Below, piece by piece: positions 23,234 through 32,126 of a stretch of DNA of 60,400 nt. The stretch is from Saprospiraceae bacterium UBA3362. GTDB taxonomy: Bacteria > Bacteroidota > Bacteroidia > Chitinophagales > Saprospiraceae. Under the pieces are notes generated by a model that was not told the DNA's origin, did no database searches, and saw only the letters and a program-made list of their open reading frames with translations. The translations under genes were made by a program, and so were the position numbers. Within the stretch, counting starts at the first letter, position 1. The number at the start of each line of letters is the position of its first letter. The stretch spans positions 1-60,400 of the forward strand of contig DEQQ01000045.1 in assembly GCA_002360455.1 (NCBI GenBank). Reading direction: 5' to 3'.

Positions 23234-23638
23234 TTGGATACAGAGAAACAAAAGAAAGAAAATTTTTTCCATTATAAAGTTATAGTTTCTCAATATAATT
23301 ACATCGTTAATCAGCATTTTAAAATTTATAATGATGCTTTTAAGCTCTATTTTAATGCAGGTCAAAATTTAATCTACTTATTAGAAGATAATATTAAAGA
23401 ACTTGAGGATTTTGTTTTCCCTTACGATAGATATAAAGAGCTAGAAAGAATCCAAGGAAGTAGGGTTCGTAGTAATGGAGGAAAATAGCTCAGACCTGAT
23501 GTGCCTTACCCTATGTTAGATACTACTAAGTACCATCCCAAAAGTTTGCCACCAACTGAAGAAGAGGTAAAAGAGCTTAAAAACGAGAAAAATAATTATA
23601 CATGTTCTAAAAAAGTACACATTTTGGAGTATTCATAA
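23234..23638 (+). pseudogene. Broken AT-rich hypothetical gene beside the inverted-repeat element
   Basis: The frame 23234-23488 (84 residues, TTG the only possible start) ends in TAG at 23486-23488 and then stays open in the same frame for 49 more codons to TAA at 23636-23638. The first part is aromatic and helical (KQKKENFFHYKVIVSQYN...), the second is Pro- and Lys-rich (RPDVPYPML, SLPPTEEEVKELKNEKNN). The frame also runs leftwards into the inverted repeat, so the true N-terminus is probably lost. AT content is clearly higher than in surrounding genes, suggesting foreign origin. I recognise no family. Reading as one gene with a premature stop next to an insertion is inference. Confidence 0.45.
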
Positions 23639-23792
23639 TGGTAAGACGTGTTTTTATAACAAAGACAAGGAACAAAAATTACATTTATTATTCTAGCTCT
23701 TTACATTGGTTATTAAACTTATGTATATTAAATAAAACCCACAATTGATTAATTAAGCTTCATTTAGTATTTTTGAGCTTGATTCATCATTT

Positions 23793-24284
23793 ATGCAGCC
23801 ATTTTCAGATTTTTTATTGCAATGCAATTCTCATCAAATGGAGTTGAATGCAGACCATTTAGCTCAATACAATATTGAACCTATTGGCGAAAACCAATAT
23901 CACATTATCTATAAAAATCATTCCTTTAAAGTCCGAATAGAGCATTTCGACATTCAACAAGGTACAGTCACAGTTATCCTAAAAAAGAAGGCTTATCACG
24001 TGGCTATTACGGATCCCATAGGCAGACTGATTCAATCTATGGGATTACAAAACACTGCTGCAAAAAAATCCAATTTTATTGTCTCTCCTATGCCGGGACT
24101 GGTATTGAAAATTTTAGTTTCAGAAGGGCAACAAGTAGAAAAAGGCGAGCCAATTTTATTGCTGGAGGCTATGAAGATGGAAAATATTATCAAAGCTCCT
24201 TACACGGCTGTTATCAAATCAATAAAAGTGACAGAAAAAGAAAAAGTAGAGAAATCAAAGATATTAATTCAATTGGAAGATTAA
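23793..24284 (+). CDS. Biotin carboxyl carrier protein of an acyl-CoA carboxylase
   Basis: 163 residues. The C-terminal ~70 form a biotinyl domain: SPMPGLVLKILVSEGQQVEKGEP, then LLLEAMKMEN with the biotinylated K128, and IKAPYTAVIKSIKVTEKEKVEKSKILIQLED. The N-terminal ~90 residues are the small beta-rich linker region found in stand-alone BCCP subunits of propionyl-CoA carboxylases in Bacteroidota. It carries CO2 from the biotin carboxylase (25208-26653) to the carboxyltransferase (28815-30359). First gene of the propionate operon. It was not called accB because the neighbours point to propionyl-CoA rather than acetyl-CoA. Confidence 0.93.
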   Translation: MQPFSDFLLQCNSHQMELNADHLAQYNIEPIGENQYHIIYKNHSFKVRIEHFDIQQGTVTVILKKKAYHVAITDPIGRLIQSMGLQNTAAKKSNFIVSPMPGLVLKILVSEGQQVEKGEPILLLEAMKMENIIKAPYTAVIKSIKVTEKEKVEKSKILIQLED

Positions 24285-24292
24285 TCATTGAC

Positions 24293-25204
24293 ATGCCGGA
24301 ACAATTGCAAAACAACAGGGAAGATTGGTTTAGAAAAATTCTGCAAGAATCAAAAATAGAACATGCAGATCAACTGAGTAGGAATTTTTTATTTCGTTTT
24401 AAACAAAATCCTGTTCAAGATCAATCAGATCTTCCTCCGGACATTCTGCCTGTGGTGAATGCCTCAAGTCCATACAAAATTGCAGTCTCGTTTTCGATGC
24501 AAGATTATTTTGAGAACAAACAGAAGATTCAACAAGCTCTTAGGGCAGGAGCAGACAGTTTAATGATTTCTCTAAGCAATCAAACTACAGAATCCTGGAA
24601 GAGCCTTCAATCTTCTTTTAATTTGGAGTACATTAATTTGGTTTTGCTTGGAGAAAAGGAAGATCTTCCAATGCCCTTAAAACAAGCTAAAGAGGATATA
24701 ATCCACCATATTGTTCCTGAAAAATATTGGTTTGCATTTCCTAATTTGGCTTCTTCCGAAGAGGCACTCCGTGTGTGGAGCAGGAATTTGGAAGTCATTG
24801 CAAATTCATCATACGCTTGTATAAGTTTTGAGATGAATGATCAATTTTTATCCTGTTGCATTCAACTTAGAGCATTACAAAAACTTCTTAGAGAACTTTT
24901 GCAGGAACATTTTCAATTATGGGTAAAGTTAAACTTTAATCAAAATTCTGAAAAGCACACATTCATTCATGCTTCCTCTCAGTCTCTTGCAGCACAAATA
25001 ACCAATTGCACCGGAGTTGTGCTTTCTGCAGATCAATTCACAGAATTTGAGCTCATTCATCTTGTGCAAATGCAGCATTTGTTGCAGTATGAATCCAAGC
25101 TAAAATCTGTGGTAGATCCACTTTACGGTAGTTATGCTGTAGAGAATCAAACAGACCAGGTGGTACAATTTTTTAAATCGTCATTGAATAAAACCAAAAG
25201 CTAA
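24293..25204 (+). CDS. mutA: Very short methylmalonyl-CoA mutase small-subunit-like protein
   Basis: 303 residues, about half the usual MutA length (roughly 450-620 in Bacteroidota). Its position directly before MutB and a C-terminal segment VVDPLYGSYAVENQTDQ, closely paralleling VLDPFGGSYYVEFLTDQ in the neighbouring MutB, mark it as a MutA relative. The rest is highly diverged: a helical start (DWFRKILQESKI), alternating strands and helices as expected of a worn TIM barrel (YKIAVSF, ALRAGADSLMISL, INLVLLG, SYACISF), and no B12 domain. MutA has no catalytic or cobalamin site even in full-length enzymes, so it acts structurally; extreme shortening could still allow assembly with MutB. No frameshift is seen. 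Starts 8 bases after the biotin carrier gene. Confidence 0.75.
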   Translation: MPEQLQNNREDWFRKILQESKIEHADQLSRNFLFRFKQNPVQDQSDLPPDILPVVNASSPYKIAVSFSMQDYFENKQKIQQALRAGADSLMISLSNQTTESWKSLQSSFNLEYINLVLLGEKEDLPMPLKQAKEDIIHHIVPEKYWFAFPNLASSEEALRVWSRNLEVIANSSYACISFEMNDQFLSCCIQLRALQKLLRELLQEHFQLWVKLNFNQNSEKHTFIHASSQSLAAQITNCTGVVLSADQFTEFELIHLVQMQHLLQYESKLKSVVDPLYGSYAVENQTDQVVQFFKSSLNKTKS

Positions 25205-25207
25205 GTT

Positions 25208-26653
25208 GTGAAGAAATTACTTATAGCCAATAGAGGTGAAATTGCGCGAAGAATCATTAGGACAGCTCATAAAATGGGCATTAAAACGGTGGCCGTTTTT
25301 TCTGAAGCAGACCGAAATGCATTGTTTGTAAGAGAAGCGTACGAAGCAGTCTGTATTGGTCAAGCTCCAAGCAAAGAGTCTTATTTGAACATCGAGAAAA
25401 TTATCGCAGCAGCAAAGCAGACGCAGGCAGATGCAGTTCATCCGGGATACGGTTTTTTAAGTGAGCGTGAGGCTTTTTCTCAAGCTGTCGAAGATGCAGG
25501 TTTAATTTTTGTAGGCCCATCTCCCAATTCAATTCGCCTGATGGGAGATAAAATTTCTTCTAAGCAATGTGCCAGAACTATGAATGTTCCTTTATTGCCC
25601 GGAACAGAAAATTCGGTTTCAGATCTGGCATTGGCTAAAACTAAAGCTATAGAAATCGGATTGCCGGTAATCATCAAAGCCTCTGCGGGTGGTGGTGGTA
25701 AAGGAATGCGAATAGTCTATCATGTAGATCAACTCGAAGAGCAGATAGGACTTGCTTCGCGAGAGGCATTATCCTCTTTTGGAGATGGATCTGTTTTTAT
25801 TGAAAAATACCTTCCGGCACCCAAACATATTGAGATCCAAATTATTGCCGACAAACATGGCAATACTTTTTATTTCCATGAGCGTGAATGTTCCATTCAG
25901 CGAAGATATCAAAAAGTAATTGAAGAAGCGCCTTCTCCCAGCTTGAATGCACAACTAAGAAAAGAGATCGGAGAAGCTGCAGTAAGAATCGCTCAATCTT
26001 GCAATTATTCCGGGGCCGGAACTGTAGAGTTTTTACTGGATGAATCAATGAATTTTTATTTTATGGAAATGAATACAAGACTTCAGGTAGAGCATCCAGT
26101 AACCGAGATGATCACCGGATATGATCTCGTGGAACTTCAAATTAAAATTGCAAGAAATGAAGTTCTTTCTTTTAAGCAAAGCGAAATTCCTATGAACGGT
26201 CATGCCATAGAAGCTCGTATCAACGCGGAAGATCCAAATTCCGAATTTTTGCCCAGTATCGGTGTATTGACAGAATATGAAATTCCACAAGGCGTTGGAG
26301 TGAGAGTCGATGATGCGTATATGAAGGGACAAGAAATTCCTATACATTATGATTCAATGATTGCTAAGTTGATCGTTCATGCTCAAGACAGGAGAATGGC
26401 AATAGAGAAAATGAAAGATGCCTTGCATGATTACAGAATAGAAGGGGTTAACACCATTATTCCGTACACTCAATTTATATTAAATCATGAAGAGTTCATT
26501 CAAGGAACTATGACCACAAAGTTTGTGGAGCATACGTTCCAAGAATTTTTAAACAGCTCTATGGATCTTGAAGAATCGGAGGCTGCCTCTTTGGTAGCAT
26601 TTTATCATTTTCTTCGCGAATATAAAAAAGTGAAAGTGCCAACAAGAAAATGA
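25208..26653 (+). CDS. Biotin carboxylase subunit of propionyl-/acyl-CoA carboxylase
   Basis: 481 residues from a GTG start, 3 bases after the mutA-like stop. ATP-grasp enzyme that carboxylates biotin on the carrier protein with ATP and bicarbonate. MKKLLIANRGEIARRIIRTA opens the N-terminal Rossmann-like domain. HPGYGFLSE, KASAGGGGKGMRIV (glycine-rich ATP loop), HERECSIQRRYQKVIEEAPSP and FMEMNTRLQVEHPVTEMITG (metal and bicarbonate site) are all intact. The extra ~30 residues at the C-terminus compared with E. coli AccC are common in PccA-type subunits. It differs from fused PccA proteins in lacking the biotinyl domain, which is supplied in trans. Confidence 0.94.
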   Translation: MKKLLIANRGEIARRIIRTAHKMGIKTVAVFSEADRNALFVREAYEAVCIGQAPSKESYLNIEKIIAAAKQTQADAVHPGYGFLSEREAFSQAVEDAGLIFVGPSPNSIRLMGDKISSKQCARTMNVPLLPGTENSVSDLALAKTKAIEIGLPVIIKASAGGGGKGMRIVYHVDQLEEQIGLASREALSSFGDGSVFIEKYLPAPKHIEIQIIADKHGNTFYFHERECSIQRRYQKVIEEAPSPSLNAQLRKEIGEAAVRIAQSCNYSGAGTVEFLLDESMNFYFMEMNTRLQVEHPVTEMITGYDLVELQIKIARNEVLSFKQSEIPMNGHAIEARINAEDPNSEFLPSIGVLTEYEIPQGVGVRVDDAYMKGQEIPIHYDSMIAKLIVHAQDRRMAIEKMKDALHDYRIEGVNTIIPYTQFILNHEEFIQGTMTTKFVEHTFQEFLNSSMDLEESEAASLVAFYHFLREYKKVKVPTRK

Positions 26654-26689
26654 TAATCCAATAATTTTAATTATTACTGATCAAACTTT

Positions 26690-28729
26690 ATGAATCCAAA
26701 AGCATATCAAAAAACGGATATCCAAAATCAGGAACTTTTTGAATACAGAAGTGGAATTCCTCCTTTTTTGCGTGGACCTTATGCCAGCATGTATCTCAAT
26801 CAACCCTGGACAATAAGACAATATGCCGGTTTTTCGAATGCAAAAGAAAGCAATGCTTTTTACAGAAGGAACCTTGCCGCAGGACAAAAAGGATTGTCCG
26901 TAGCTTTTGATTTGGCAACTCATCGAGGCTATGATTCAGATCACCCAAGAGTAAAAGGAGATGTAGGAAAAGCAGGTGTCGCCATTGATAGCATAGAAGA
27001 TATGAAAATTTTATTTGATCAAATTCCTTTGGATCAAATTTCTGTTTCTATGACGATGAATGGTGCCGTAATTCCCATTATGGCATTTTATATCGCAAGT
27101 GCTATAGAACAAAATGTTGAACTTCGACAATTATCAGGGACAATTCAAAATGATATTCTTAAAGAATTCATGGTTCGGAATACTTACATTTATCCGCCGC
27201 AGGCTTCAATGAGAATCATTTCGGATATTTTTCAATACTGCGCCCGCGAAATGCCAAAGTTCAATTGCATAAGTATTTCCGGCTATCACATGCACGAGGC
27301 CGGAGCTCCTGCAGATTTGGAGTTGGCTTATACTCTTGCAGATGGAGTGGAGTACATTAAAGCAGGATTACAAGCAGGATTGAATATTGATGATTTTGCA
27401 CCGAGACTAAGTTTTTTTTGGGCTATCGGAATGGATTTTTTTACCGAAATAGCAAAACTTAGAGCCGGTAGAGTTTTATGGTCTGAGTTGGTGAGTCAGT
27501 TCCATCCAAAGAATCCAAAGTCTCTCGCTCTTCGCACCCATTGCCAAACCTCCGGTTGGAGTTTAACAGCGCAATTGCCGTTCAACAACATTGCTCGAAC
27601 TTGCATAGAAGCTACGGCAGCTGTTTTAGGAGGCACACAATCATTGCACACCAATTCTATGGACGAGGCGATCGCATTGCCCACTGATGCTTCAGCAAAA
27701 ATAGCCAGAGATACCCAGCTGTATTTGCAAAAAGACACAGATCTCTGCTCGGTATTGGATCCATTCGGTGGTTCGTACTATGTAGAATTTTTAACAGATC
27801 AATTGATTCAAAAAGCAAAACAACATCTTCAAGAAGTAGAAAATTTTGGAGGAATGACGGAGGCTATAATTCAGGGCATTCCTAAGATGAGAATTGAAGA
27901 AGCGGCCACAAAAAAACAAGCTCAAATTGATGCAGGTACAGAGAAAATAATTGGAGTCAATTATCTAAAATTGGACGACAACACTCAGTTTGATATTTTG
28001 GAAGTTGATCAAAATAAAGTACTTCAGGAGCAAACTGAAGCATTGAATAAACTTAGAACAAACAGGGATGAAAAAGAAGTTCAAGCCCTATTGGATGAAT
28101 TAACTTCTGCATGTCAAAATTCGTCAGAAGGCAATTTGTTGGAAATAGCGGTGAGAGCAGCTCAAGCCAGAGCAAGTCTTGGAGAGATCAGTTATGCGAT
28201 GGAGAAGTATTTTGGTCGACATCAGGCTCAACATCATGTCTTACAAGGAGTTTATATTCGCGAAATCAATCGATCTATGAATCAAGAAGAATTGCTTAAG
28301 CTGTCTCATGAATTTGCCGAGAGAGAAGGAAGAAGACCGCGGATTTTAATTTCAAAGTTAGGACAGGACGGCCATGATCGAGGGGCAAAAATAATTGCCA
28401 CCGGATTTGCAGATTTTGGATTTGATGTGGACATTGGTCCATTGTTTCAGACCCCTGAGGAAGCAGCGCAGGATGCATGTGATCACGATGTGCATGTCGT
28501 AGGCGTTTCTTCATTGGCAGCGGGACACAAAACCCTAGTTCCGCAACTTATTGATGAACTAAAACGATTGGGCAGACCGGATATTCAAGTGGTTGTTGGC
28601 GGTGTTGTGCCGGAGCAAGATTATGAGTTTTTAATCAATGCCGGAGTGGCTGCCATTTTTGGACCGGGAACGGCAATTCCATTTGCAGTGAAAAAAGTAT
28701 TAGAACTAATTGATAACAATTCAAAGTAA
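26690..28729 (+). CDS. mutB: Methylmalonyl-CoA mutase, large (catalytic) subunit
   Basis: Adenosylcobalamin enzyme that isomerises methylmalonyl-CoA and succinyl-CoA. 679 residues, slightly short of the usual ~710 at the N-terminus. Visible family features are LRGPYASMYLNQPWTIRQYAGFS, the SGYHMHEAGA active-site strand, and RTHCQTSGWSL (from R282), which distinguishes methylmalonyl-CoA mutase from isobutyryl- and ethylmalonyl-CoA mutases. The C-terminal B12-binding domain has KLGQDGHDRGAK with H562 as the lower axial ligand to cobalt, and GGVVPEQDY. With the carboxylase genes it completes propionyl-CoA to succinyl-CoA or the reverse. The epimerase gene is not in the window. Confidence 0.96.
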   Translation: MNPKAYQKTDIQNQELFEYRSGIPPFLRGPYASMYLNQPWTIRQYAGFSNAKESNAFYRRNLAAGQKGLSVAFDLATHRGYDSDHPRVKGDVGKAGVAIDSIEDMKILFDQIPLDQISVSMTMNGAVIPIMAFYIASAIEQNVELRQLSGTIQNDILKEFMVRNTYIYPPQASMRIISDIFQYCAREMPKFNCISISGYHMHEAGAPADLELAYTLADGVEYIKAGLQAGLNIDDFAPRLSFFWAIGMDFFTEIAKLRAGRVLWSELVSQFHPKNPKSLALRTHCQTSGWSLTAQLPFNNIARTCIEATAAVLGGTQSLHTNSMDEAIALPTDASAKIARDTQLYLQKDTDLCSVLDPFGGSYYVEFLTDQLIQKAKQHLQEVENFGGMTEAIIQGIPKMRIEEAATKKQAQIDAGTEKIIGVNYLKLDDNTQFDILEVDQNKVLQEQTEALNKLRTNRDEKEVQALLDELTSACQNSSEGNLLEIAVRAAQARASLGEISYAMEKYFGRHQAQHHVLQGVYIREINRSMNQEELLKLSHEFAEREGRRPRILISKLGQDGHDRGAKIIATGFADFGFDVDIGPLFQTPEEAAQDACDHDVHVVGVSSLAAGHKTLVPQLIDELKRLGRPDIQVVVGGVVPEQDYEFLINAGVAAIFGPGTAIPFAVKKVLELIDNNSK

Positions 28730-28814
28730 ACTAAATTGGAATTGCAGATCAATTTTTCTAATCAAATGAACTAGAATTCAAATTATTATTCATAAACTAT
28801 TATATCAGATTGTA

Positions 28815-30359
28815 ATGATGAATTTCAAACTTGAGCAATTAAAAAAGAAACAAAGCGAAGCTTTATTGGGAGGAGGTAAAGAGAGAATCATTGCGCAGCA
28901 CAATAAAAAGAAATTGACAGCTCGAGAGAGAGTTGAATTATTTTTGGACAAAGGAAGTTTTGAAGAAATAGGAATGCTCGTTACACACAGGACAAGTGAT
29001 TTTGGAATGGACAAGCAGATCTATTACGGAGATGGAGTTGTGACAGCCTACGGTACGGTGAATGGAAGATTGGTCTATGTTTTTGCTCAGGATTTTACTG
29101 TGTTTGGCGGCTCGCTTTCTGAAACTCATGCAGAAAAGATATGCAAGATCATGGATTTGGCTGTCAAGAATGGAGCGCCAATCGTCGGCCTGAATGATAG
29201 CGGCGGGGCAAGAATCCAAGAAGGTGTGAGATCCTTAGGAGGATACGCAGATTTATTTTATAGAAATGTGAGATCCTCCGGTGTTATTCCACAGATCTCT
29301 GCGATCATGGGCCCCTGTGCCGGTGGAGCTGTATATTCTCCTGCCATTACTGATTTTATTATCATGGTAGAGAAAAGTTCTTACATGTTTGTTACAGGTC
29401 CCAATGTTGTAAAAACTGTGACTAATGAAGAAGTGAGCAGTGAAGATTTGGGAGGCGCACATACTCACAGCAGCAAGTCCGGTGTAACTCATTTTACAGC
29501 CAGCAATGAGGTAGATTGTATCCTTCAACTGAGAAAATTATTATCCTATATCCCACAAAATTGCAATGAGAAAACTCCTGTTTTAGATTATCGTTTGCAA
29601 GAAGAACTTCGACCTAAATTGGAAACCATTATTCCTGATAATCCGCAACAACCTTATGATATCAAAGAAGTGATTGCAGAACTTTTGGATGAGGAAAGTT
29701 TCTATGAAGTTCAGTCTGAATTTGCACAAAATATTGTAATTGGATTTGGTCGATTGGCCGGGCGAAGCATAGGCATTGTAGCCAATCAACCAATGGTTTT
29801 AGCCGGTTGTTTGGATGTCAATGCATCCAAGAAGGCAGGAAGATTTGTGCGATTTTGTGATTGTTTTAATATCCCATTATTGGTGTTGGAAGATGTGCCG
29901 GGGTTTCTTCCGGGTACCGATCAAGAATGGAATGGGATAATTTCTAATGGAGCCAAATTACTTTATGCATTCAGTGAAGCCACCGTTCCCAGAGTTACTG
30001 TGATTACAAGAAAAGCTTATGGCGGAGCTTATGATGTGATGAATTCCAAACACATTGGAGCAGATCTGAATTTTGCATGGCCAAGTGCAGAGATTGCGGT
30101 TATGGGAGCAAAAGGAGCAAGTGAAATTATTTTCAAAAAAGAAATTGATGCTTCTGCAGATCCGGCACAGAAACTTATGGAGAAAGAACAAGAGTATGCA
30201 GAGAAATTTGCCAACCCTTATCATGCAGCGGCTCGAGGTTTTGTCGATGAGGTAATCTTTCCTGAGCAAACCAGGAGAAAACTGATCAAAGCATTTGCAT
30301 CGCTCGAAAGCAAGTCAGAAAGTTTGCCTAAGCGAAAACACGGAAACATACCATTGTGA
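28815..30359 (+). CDS. pccB: Propionyl-CoA carboxylase beta (carboxyltransferase) subunit
   Basis: 514 residues; transfers CO2 from biotin to propionyl-CoA. N-terminal crotonase domain: KKKLTARERVELFLDKGSF, FAQDFTVFGGSLSE, LNDSGGARIQEGVRSL and GPCAGGAVYSPAITDF (oxyanion-hole glycines). C-terminal domain: VIGFGRLAGRSIGIVANQPM, LVLEDVPGFLPGTDQE, ITRKAYGGAYDVMNSK, and WPSAEIAVMGAKGA. The Asp of EDVPGFLPG takes the place reported to set propionyl/acetyl preference; together with MutB next door this supports propionyl-CoA. It is the last gene of the operon, 85 bases after mutB. The gap 30360-30677 that follows shows no gene or clear terminator. Confidence 0.94.
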   Translation: MMNFKLEQLKKKQSEALLGGGKERIIAQHNKKKLTARERVELFLDKGSFEEIGMLVTHRTSDFGMDKQIYYGDGVVTAYGTVNGRLVYVFAQDFTVFGGSLSETHAEKICKIMDLAVKNGAPIVGLNDSGGARIQEGVRSLGGYADLFYRNVRSSGVIPQISAIMGPCAGGAVYSPAITDFIIMVEKSSYMFVTGPNVVKTVTNEEVSSEDLGGAHTHSSKSGVTHFTASNEVDCILQLRKLLSYIPQNCNEKTPVLDYRLQEELRPKLETIIPDNPQQPYDIKEVIAELLDEESFYEVQSEFAQNIVIGFGRLAGRSIGIVANQPMVLAGCLDVNASKKAGRFVRFCDCFNIPLLVLEDVPGFLPGTDQEWNGIISNGAKLLYAFSEATVPRVTVITRKAYGGAYDVMNSKHIGADLNFAWPSAEIAVMGAKGASEIIFKKEIDASADPAQKLMEKEQEYAEKFANPYHAAARGFVDEVIFPEQTRRKLIKAFASLESKSESLPKRKHGNIPL

Positions 30360-30677
30360 TAAGAATGGATGTGTTGTTCTACAATTCTTAAACCATTGCT
30401 TTTCTCATTGTATAAAGGTTCTTGAATTAATATCAATATCATTTTGATTTAAGTTTGAAAAAATCAGATAGAAGGAATCAGAAAAATAAGAATGAAGCAA
30501 ATCATTTTTTCGTTTTCATGACACAGCATTCCGGAAACTAAAGATAGAACTATCGAAACTCACAGATCATTTCATGATATGTGCTGAGATTGAATATGGG
30601 ACAATAAGAATAAGAAGGAAAAGATTTTTGATCTGATTCGCTTATTGCCATTTCCATTTTTCAAAATGCAAATCCTT

Positions 30678-31529
30678 TTATCTTTCAAGTAAAAATTTTA
30701 CAGGCATTCTGAATCGAACCGGTACTGCTTTCCCATTCTTTTTTCCGGGTTTCCATTTCGGCATAGATCGGATAACTCGTATGGTTTCATGATCTAATGA
30801 TGGGTGAAGAGATTTGATAATTTGCGGTTCGGAAATGCTTCCATCCGCTAAGACTACAAAACTGATATTGACCTGACCTTCTATTTCTTGTTCCTTTGCA
30901 ATATCAGGGTACTTGATATTTTTTGCCAAATAGAGTTTGAGATCTGCAGCAGTTTTTCCAAAGGAAGGCATTTCGTCTGCAAAATCTACCGCATGGTCTG
31001 TCGGAGGAAGAACAGCCTCAGTAATAGATCCATTGGCATTTTCTTTAGTTTGTGTTTTATTTAGATCTACTTGGTTTATATTTCTTGATTCAGTGAGCGA
31101 TGTGTCCGATCCCAAAGCTCCTATGACTTTACCTTGGTTTCCTGTCAAAATGTCTAAAATCGGAATTTTCGAAGTTTGATTCTCGGAGACTACGGATTCA
31201 GATTGTTCGGGAGATCCTGAAGATGCAGCCTCAGATATGGGTTGTGCATGTTCGCGAGCCGCCTCAAGAGCCGGAACTTCTGATTCTTCAATAGGATCAA
31301 AGACTTCATTGGGCAACTCGATCATCAAACTTTCTACAATGGGGTTTGACTTGTTGGTGGTGGCAAACCAGAGGAAAAAGAAGAACACTATGATGAGGCT
31401 CAAAAACATGGAAATGCTCATCCTTTTGTTGTAATTTTCTCTCAAGCTGTAAGCACCATAGAGTTTATTGCGATTGGTAAAAGTCAGCTCATTCAAAGAA
31501 GAGTTGAAGGAATCAAATGAAATGAACAT
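30678..31529 (-). CDS. tonB: Energy transducer TonB
   Basis: 283 residues. A cytoplasmic N-terminus (NSSLNELTFTNRNKLYGAYSLRENYNKR) with the L-x-Y-G-A-Y-x-L-R motif of Bacteroidota TonB precedes one TM helix (MFLSLIIVFFFFLWFATT). A long periplasmic linker rich in Glu, Ser and Pro follows, and the C-terminal TonB domain (~195-283) has VDFADEMPSFGKTAADLKLYLAKN, YPDIAKEQEIEGQVNISFVVLADGSI and the WKPGKKNGKAVPVRFRMPVKF end. It transmits energy from ExbB/ExbD to TonB-dependent outer-membrane transporters. Single gene, not beside any receptor. The exbB/exbD genes at 19.9-21 kb could be its partners. Confidence 0.92.
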   Translation of the reverse strand: MFISFDSFNSSLNELTFTNRNKLYGAYSLRENYNKRMSISMFLSLIIVFFFFLWFATTNKSNPIVESLMIELPNEVFDPIEESEVPALEAAREHAQPISEAASSGSPEQSESVVSENQTSKIPILDILTGNQGKVIGALGSDTSLTESRNINQVDLNKTQTKENANGSITEAVLPPTDHAVDFADEMPSFGKTAADLKLYLAKNIKYPDIAKEQEIEGQVNISFVVLADGSISEPQIIKSLHPSLDHETIRVIRSMPKWKPGKKNGKAVPVRFRMPVKFLLER

Positions 31530-32126
31530 AGTATTGGGTTTTTACCATATAACGAACTGCGAAACCAATTTGTGAGCTAATGATTGACTTTTATTTTAAC
31601 TATTACTAGAATGTTTATAAAAATTAGTAAAATCTAAATTAAAAATTAGATTTATTTAAATATCAAAATAATTTTGCCATTAACGAATCATTGACGTTTT
31701 ATAGAAAAGCTTAAATAATTCGTAAATTTTTTAAAATAATAATTAAAATTAGACTAGTCTAAACTTCCTAAATACTTTTTCCCAAAAGGCTTCTCCTCAA
31801 AATTCTATTCTCCCAAGGTTAATTGAAGCCCAATTTGGATTTCACAATCAGAGAATGAGCACAAATCATATAAGTTTTTTATATAATATATTTTTCAGAG
31901 GAAGAAGCCTAAAAGAATTGTTAAGTCGGATTCTCTTGGTCGATTAAAATCCAGCTTTGGACGAAGAGAGTGAACCTTTTGACAAATATTTTTGTCTATA
32001 TTGTATATTTTGCCAAATATTTGCAACGTTAATTGATTATTACGGTCTTTATAACAAAATAATATTTGCCAAATCAATTTAAGCCATGGGCTTAAAAAAT
32101 GTAAAAGAAGTTAAATTTTTAGATAT
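31530..32126. other. Gene-free AT-rich region between divergent genes, with inverted repeat
   Basis: No open frame of coding quality is seen. It holds a 10-bp palindrome (AGACTAGTCT, 31751-31760) and an imperfect inverted repeat of 12-13 bp with arms at 31787-31798 and 31898-31910 (AGGCTTCTCCTC against GAGGAAGAAGCCT), about 100 bases apart. Neither is assigned a function. The promoters of tonB (left, minus) and the small exported protein (right, plus) should lie here, but I found no exact -7 box for either. Confidence 0.5.
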
